A stretch of 64,000 nucleotides of DNA from a virus. The stretch lies in IMG/VR virus record IMGVR_UViG_3300033145_001156, positions 1 to 64,000 of that record; one strand, 5' to 3'. The number at the start of each line of letters is the position of its first letter. The first letter of the stretch is position 1. Below, in pieces: positions 59,814 to 64,000 of the stretch. A program made the position numbers and the translations under genes. Under the pieces are notes generated by a model, which was not told the DNA's origin, did not search any database, and saw nothing but the letters and a program-made list of their open reading frames with translations.

Positions 59814-60287
59814 ATGTCTGAATGGAACTGGAGTGATGTTCGCGAGCCGATAGAGAAGCTACTGCGGGAGAAGTATGGTGTAGGGTTGGAATCGGTCACG
59901 GTGGTGAGGACTGCCCGCTCGAACTGGCATGCCCACGTTCCGGCAGGTCTTACGTTCGTGCCTACCCGATACCGAAACGTTGACAGGAAGGGTGTGAGGG
60001 CATGGCTGTGGCGCTTCTTCGGGAAGGTGCTTGGGAAGCCCCGCTGGGGGCAAGACAAGGTGATGCTGGAGCCCATGTGTCCTCACGAAGTGGAGGAGAT
60101 CCAGTTGTCGCAATACACCGCTAAAGATCCGTGTGGTGTTGAATACAGATGGTGGATGGGATACGGCCCGGAGTCGAAGGTCCTGGCTATCGGTGATTGG
60201 GAAGGTTCGACTGGCTTTGCGCAAAGCAGGAAGGGGGAAAGAGATGCTGACGATGGAGCATCGGCCCAAGATCGAGAAGGCGTATGA
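59814..60287 (+). CDS. Unknown 157-residue protein
   Basis: ATG 59814 after GAGGAGG. The first 130 residues are basic and aromatic (SVTVVRTARSNWHAHVPAGL, WLWRFFGKVLGKPRWGQDKV). The tail beyond the palindrome at 60214 (SRKGERDADDGASAQDREGV) looks incidental. Function unknown. Confidence 0.65.
   Translation: MSEWNWSDVREPIEKLLREKYGVGLESVTVVRTARSNWHAHVPAGLTFVPTRYRNVDRKGVRAWLWRFFGKVLGKPRWGQDKVMLEPMCPHEVEEIQLSQYTAKDPCGVEYRWWMGYGPESKVLAIGDWEGSTGFAQSRKGERDADDGASAQDREGV
60214..60227. repeat. Junction palindrome, copy 19 (symmetrical variant)
   Basis: GCTTTGCGCAAAGC: both end bases changed together, so the palindrome is kept. It precedes AGGAAGGGGG and ATG 60244. Confidence 0.85.
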
Positions 60288-60324
60288 GGATGCGATTGTT
60301 GAAGTCAAGGAAGGGAGAAAATGA
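60244..60324 (+). CDS. 26-residue peptide gene
   Basis: ATG 60244 after a palindrome and AGGAAGGGGG. TMEHRPKIEKAYEDAIVEVK is a single charged helix. ATGA overlap with the next gene. Confidence 0.5.
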   Translation: MLTMEHRPKIEKAYEDAIVEVKEGRK

Positions 60325-60611
60325 TGAAGTGGCCGGGGATGGGTGAATATGGTGATGTCAATGAGGGAGAGGGGTCGGTTCACCTTCCGTTCACTCAGGT
60401 GGATGTGGAGTTCTTTCCGAAACTCATGTACGGCTATAGGGGCTACACATGGCCCGACGACCTGTGTCCGCACGTGAAGGACAACAAGATTGAGCGGGTT
60501 TTGGTGCTGACCAGCCAAGACGGCTACACCGGCGCGGGGATATGCCTGGACTGCCTGATGGAGTGGGCGGAGCGGAACCGCAGCAGGATATGGAAGGGAG
60601 AAGGCGAGTGA
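60321..60611 (+). CDS. Small zinc protein
   Basis: A 96-residue protein. WPDDLCPHVKDNKIERVLVL and ICLDCLMEWAERN contain C, H and CxxC that can hold a metal. GTGA overlap with the glycosyltransferase gene. Function unknown. Confidence 0.7.
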   Translation: MMKWPGMGEYGDVNEGEGSVHLPFTQVDVEFFPKLMYGYRGYTWPDDLCPHVKDNKIERVLVLTSQDGYTGAGICLDCLMEWAERNRSRIWKGEGE

Positions 60612-61858
60612 AGAAGGTGGCGTTCCTGACGACGTTCTTCGAGGTCGAGAGCGGGTATTCCCTGGTGGCGGTGACGGAGACCCAGATCAGGATGCTGTTG
60701 GACCACGGGTACGAGCCGGTCGTCCTGGTGCAGGAGGACTTCAAGCCCCACGGGATGTGGGCCCCGGAGATGCTGGACGTGCGCCCCGTGATCCCCAGAT
60801 TGAAGCTGACGCAGGGGGTCGCCAAGGACTTCGAGGAACGAGTGAACAGGATACAGGAGGCGCTGGAGGAGAACCTGGAGGGGGTCGACGTCTGCATCAC
60901 GCAGGACATCATCCTCCAGGCATTCTACAAGGAGCACAACGTGGCCATGAGGCGATACGCCAGGCGGCACGAGCTCCTGTGGCTGCACTGGATACACTCG
61001 TGCCCGAGCGCGGGGGACCAGGGGAAGTACCCCGGCAACTGCCGGTTCACCCCTCCCCCGGGCTACATCGTGTACCCCAACTCGTCCGATAAGTCGCTGG
61101 TGGTGGGCGCTTACGGGCTAGGCGGTCAGGAGTGGCGGGTGAAAGTGAGCAGGGCTGGCCACTCGATAGACCCGATGCTGCTGTGGCCCTACGACGAGCT
61201 GACGCGGGACCTCGTCTCCAAGTTCGCTCTCCACCAGGGGGACGTGTCCGTCGTGTACCCCGCCAGGCTGGACAGGGGGAAGCAGCCCGAGAAGATCATA
61301 CGGCTGCTGGCGGGGGTCAAGAAGTTGGGCTACACCCCCAGGCTCCTGGTCATCGACTGGCAGTCGATGGGCAAGAGGTTCCAGAAATACATAGACGAGC
61401 TGCTGGAGCTGGCCAGGGAGTTGGGGCTGGAGGGGGAGGTCGCGTTCACGAGCAGGCTGGACGACAGGTGCTCCCAGGGCGTCCCGAGGAGGATCGTCGT
61501 CGAGCTGATGGACTTATCCAACGTGTACGTCCACCCCTCTAGGGTCGAGACTTACTCGTTCGTCGTGCATGAGGCCATGCTCAGGGGCTGCCTGTGCGTC
61601 CTGAACCACGACCTGCCCATGATGCGGGAGCTGTACGGGGACGCGGCGATATACATGGACTTCAGCAGCGACAGAATGAGTCGTAAATATCAGCCCGATG
61701 AGCAGTCGTTCTGGGACGACGAGGCCAAGAGGCTGATGGCTGAGTTGGGGCAGAACAGGGCGCTAGCGGCGAGGCAGAAGGCACGGAAGGAGTGGACGCC
61801 CCAGGCACTGTGGAAACAATTCGAGCCCCTGCTTTTCCTAATACCAGTAGGTGAATAA
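60608..61858 (+). CDS. Glycosyltransferase, GT4-like (GT-B fold)
   Basis: A 416-residue protein from GTG 60608. The N-terminal Rossmann half starts VAFLTTFFEVESGYSLVAVT. The C-terminal half has VVYPARLDRGKQPEKIIRLL and the donor-site region VYVHPSRVETYSFVVHEAML with Glu pairs, then CVLNHDLPMMRELYGDAAIY. These match retaining GT4 enzymes, which add sugars from nucleotide donors. Neighbours are a sulfotransferase-methyltransferase fusion and a GT2 enzyme, so a glycan is probably built and decorated. Confidence 0.85.
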   Translation: MKKVAFLTTFFEVESGYSLVAVTETQIRMLLDHGYEPVVLVQEDFKPHGMWAPEMLDVRPVIPRLKLTQGVAKDFEERVNRIQEALEENLEGVDVCITQDIILQAFYKEHNVAMRRYARRHELLWLHWIHSCPSAGDQGKYPGNCRFTPPPGYIVYPNSSDKSLVVGAYGLGGQEWRVKVSRAGHSIDPMLLWPYDELTRDLVSKFALHQGDVSVVYPARLDRGKQPEKIIRLLAGVKKLGYTPRLLVIDWQSMGKRFQKYIDELLELARELGLEGEVAFTSRLDDRCSQGVPRRIVVELMDLSNVYVHPSRVETYSFVVHEAMLRGCLCVLNHDLPMMRELYGDAAIYMDFSSDRMSRKYQPDEQSFWDDEAKRLMAELGQNRALAARQKARKEWTPQALWKQFEPLLFLIPVGE

Positions 61859-63219
61859 TGAATATCATTGTTACAGGCACTGGTCGGTGCGGTACAGGAT
61901 TTATGGCCAGGTGGTTATCTAGTGCTGGTATCAAATGTACTCACGAAGGAGTGTTTAACACTAAGGGTTGGGACTACGCGCTAGAGCAGATACGGTTGCG
62001 GTTGGCCAATCCCTATTGGGGCTGGCAAGCTGATTCATCATGGCTTGCCGCTCCATGGCTAGGGCAACCAGAGCTTAAAGATATGACTGTGATTCATGTT
62101 GTGCGTCATCCCAAGCCAACTATAGATTCGTTCTTGCGACTAATTTTGTATGCTAACAACCGACCATATTTTGACTGGGCGGCCCAGTTCCTTCCTAGAT
62201 TGAGGGAACTAAATCCAGTAGATAGTATGGTTTACTGGTATATAACTTTGAACGAGATGATAGAACCATATGCCCACTATCGACATATGGTAGAAGATAG
62301 TACCATGTCACTAGAACGGTTCTTAGGCATAGATATAGAACCTGAGAAGCTCTATAATAATACTCTATACAACACTAGGGCTGGTCTTGGCCCATCAAAT
62401 ATTAGACTAGAAGACATCAACTCAGAGTTAAGAGATAAGCTACTAGCCATGACAGACAAATATGGATACGAATGGGATGATGCTTTTGTACCCGAGACCA
62501 TAGAGGCTACGTGGTGGGCAGGACAATCTATATTACTAGATTCAAGATCAGGCTACCTTGGTGGTTCTTGGCAGTGGCGTGACACTAACGGAAAACCATT
62601 AGCCTATGATGGTGATCTCGTTAAGTTCTTCTATGAACAAACACTCTCAGTGGAACACCCATTCGTAGTAGACGTTGGGGCTAGCACGGGTAGCTTTACC
62701 CTGTTACCCTTGTTACATCCAACAATGAATGTCTTGGCATTTGAACCTAACCCTATGGCATTTAGTGTGTTAGAGAGCAATATTAAATTGCATAACCTTC
62801 AAGATAGAACATCGCTGTGTCAAATAGCACTATCAGATACTAATGGAACAGGAACACTAAAGGTTCCCGAAGGCAGCACCCATATGGCTATTGGATGTTT
62901 GGGATCGCCAAGGCCACGCGGACTTGAATGGTATGATGTGCCTGTGGAAATCAAAAGTCTAGATAGCTATAACCTCCCAGTATTAGATTTCCTTAAGATT
63001 GATACCGAGGGAAATGAACTGAATGTTTTGAAGGGTGGCGAGGTTACAATTAAAAGGTTCTTGCCATCAATATTGCTAGAATATCAAGCACTTAATACTA
63101 GACAGTTTGGGTACGAGCCTGAGAAGATAATTGAGTTGCTAGAAAGCTGGGGTTATGACCATTTTGAACACGTAGGGATAGAGGACATCTATGTTAGTTG
63201 CGATCATAACGACTCTTGA
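61858..63219 (+). CDS. Sulfotransferase-like domain fused to FkbM-type methyltransferase
   Basis: A 453-residue protein. Residues about 3-200: VTGTGRCGTGFMARWLSSAG is a P-loop-like PAPS-binding motif and VIHVVRHPKPTIDSFLRL the second PAPS motif, as in sulfotransferases. Residues about 255-440: FVVDVGASTGSFTLLPLL, AFEPNPMAFSVLESN, and FLKIDTEGNELNVLKGGE are the FkbM methyltransferase motifs, with S-adenosylmethionine as donor. The two halves would sulfate and O-methylate the same glycan. Codon use is AT-rich compared with both flanking genes, so the gene was probably acquired separately. Confidence 0.85.
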   Translation: MNIIVTGTGRCGTGFMARWLSSAGIKCTHEGVFNTKGWDYALEQIRLRLANPYWGWQADSSWLAAPWLGQPELKDMTVIHVVRHPKPTIDSFLRLILYANNRPYFDWAAQFLPRLRELNPVDSMVYWYITLNEMIEPYAHYRHMVEDSTMSLERFLGIDIEPEKLYNNTLYNTRAGLGPSNIRLEDINSELRDKLLAMTDKYGYEWDDAFVPETIEATWWAGQSILLDSRSGYLGGSWQWRDTNGKPLAYDGDLVKFFYEQTLSVEHPFVVDVGASTGSFTLLPLLHPTMNVLAFEPNPMAFSVLESNIKLHNLQDRTSLCQIALSDTNGTGTLKVPEGSTHMAIGCLGSPRPRGLEWYDVPVEIKSLDSYNLPVLDFLKIDTEGNELNVLKGGEVTIKRFLPSILLEYQALNTRQFGYEPEKIIELLESWGYDHFEHVGIEDIYVSCDHNDS

Positions 63220-64000
63220 CAACCTGCCCTTGCTGAAGGAGCAGATCCTCGTCCTGCGGAGCGACCCGTTCGTGGACGAGATCGTGGTAGTCAGCAATGG
63301 TTCTAATGATGGAACTAATGAATGGTTAAAGGAGCAAGATATTATTTCTGTTATTAGGGAGAACGACGGGGCCGGGCCTGGCAGGAACGCTGGTCTTGAT
63401 ATGGCAGGAGAGTTCGACTACGTGCTCATGCTCGACGGCGGGATCAGGCCGCTGGTGAACGGGACGGGGCACATGCTGGACTACCTGGAGAGGCACCCCG
63501 GGGTCGACGTCCTCGGGCTGGAGGTCCCGCACTTCGAGACCGACAGGGGGAGGGCGTGGCGTAGGTGGCCTAGGCCAATAACTGACGACCAGACGTACAG
63601 GCACAGCCATCTAAGCCTCACGGCGTATTGCCTCTCGCGGGCGCGCGCGTGGGACGGGCTGAGGTTCAGCGAGGAGGGGCCGTTCGGGGAGCCCGGGTGG
63701 GGCGTGGACGATGACGAGATGGCCTGCCAATGGGCCGAGGCGGGGATAGTCCTGTACTCAGTAACTAACATCCACCCCTACAGGCGGGGGTCGGGCAGCT
63801 TCAGGAGGCTGTTCCTGGAGACGGGCGTCTGGCCGAACCAGTACGGATCGGTATACGAGAAGAGGCTGGTCTGGATGCAGCAGAACTGGCCGCAGTACGG
63901 GCGGGGGGTGCAATGGGGAGAACCCTGGCTTACCATCGTCGTCAAGGTCGGGGAACTGGAGGGGACGGCCAGGATCATCAAGCGCGCGCACAACATGCTG
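63191..64000 (+). CDS. Glycosyltransferase, GT2-like (partial, runs off the window)
   Basis: Open from ATG 63191 to the end, 270 codons so far. LVAIITTLDNLPLLKEQILV and EIVVVSNGSNDGTNEWLKEQ form the nucleotide-binding strand. ENDGAGPGRNAGLDMAGEFD and YVLMLDGGIRPL give the DxD-like metal site (here DGG). WGVDDDEMACQWAEAG may be the acceptor base region. A GT-A fold transferase. The first 29 bases overlap the fusion gene. Confidence 0.8.
   Translation, partial: MLVAIITTLDNLPLLKEQILVLRSDPFVDEIVVVSNGSNDGTNEWLKEQDIISVIRENDGAGPGRNAGLDMAGEFDYVLMLDGGIRPLVNGTGHMLDYLERHPGVDVLGLEVPHFETDRGRAWRRWPRPITDDQTYRHSHLSLTAYCLSRARAWDGLRFSEEGPFGEPGWGVDDDEMACQWAEAGIVLYSVTNIHPYRRGSGSFRRLFLETGVWPNQYGSVYEKRLVWMQQNWPQYGRGVQWGEPWLTIVVKVGELEGTARIIKRAHNML

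Overview
The window is a piece of a tailed double-stranded DNA phage genome (Caudoviricetes-like). The evidence is a terminase small/large subunit pair (53.4-55.4 kb), a DnaB-type helicase, a DnaG-type primase, a Sak4-like recombinase, a RusA-type resolvase, lysis-type enzymes and about 150 tightly packed, mostly very short genes. All genes but one lie on the + strand, and many overlap as ATGA, TGATG or TAATG. The host cannot be fixed from sequence. Strong TTGACA-17-TATAAT promoters, often with an extended -10 TGG, indicate a sigma70-type host. The Pro/Thr-rich secreted proteins (TPTPTQTP-like linkers) are common in Chloroflexota, which is only a weak hint. No tRNA, integrase or structural gene is visible, so the virion genes lie outside the window.

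Layout. 0-2.7 kb: membrane-anchored coiled-coil protein, metallophosphoesterase, secreted glycoside hydrolase with a C-terminal membrane anchor. 2.8-6.5 kb: small zinc, coiled-coil and membrane proteins. 6.5-9.5 kb: Sak4-like ATPase, DEDDy exonuclease and an HNH-AP2 homing endonuclease. 9.6-13.3 kb: a cloverleaf-like RNA and small membrane proteins. 13.3-16.5 kb: a structured leader, an unknown protein, a ParB-methyltransferase fusion and an overlapping PD-(D/E)XK nuclease. 16.5-22.7 kb: the lowest coding density, with long structured non-coding stretches, the only minus-strand gene (RusA), a DUF2958 protein and a two-copy direct repeat. 22.7-25.4 kb: a discrete TnpB element inserted in a 42-codon gene and ending in a two-repeat CRISPR-like array. 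25.4-44 kb: a long operon with winged-helix regulators, SpoU methylase, phosphoesterase, primase, DUF5131, ASCH-like protein and DnaB. 44-51 kb: HNH and LAGLIDADG nucleases, small paralogue families and a lytic transglycosylase. 51-55 kb: ParB-like protein, C5 methyltransferase and terminase. 55-60.6 kb: zinc-ribbon microproteins. 60.6-64 kb: glycosyltransferases around a sulfotransferase-FkbM fusion.

Three patterns cut across the annotation. First, a 14-bp perfect palindrome (ACTTTGCGCAAAGT and close variants, 19 copies) sits at gene junctions, typically right after a stop codon and just before the next ribosome-binding site. Second, four promoter-proximal leaders share the arm order S1-A-S1'-A' (an H-type pseudoknot or attenuator topology) with no sequence conservation between them. 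Three of them start at the predicted transcription start. Third, the TnpB element carries two copies of a 29-nt hairpin repeat separated by 33 nt. The second copy ends at the insertion junction, which looks like an omegaRNA end turned into a minimal CRISPR-like array.

How the genes work together: the 6.7-8.8 kb and 31-42 kb genes form a recombination-replication set. The ParB/methyltransferase/nuclease genes probably modify or restrict DNA. The homing nucleases and TnpB are selfish passengers. The right-hand cluster probably decorates a polysaccharide or virion glycan. Most small genes have no assignable function.
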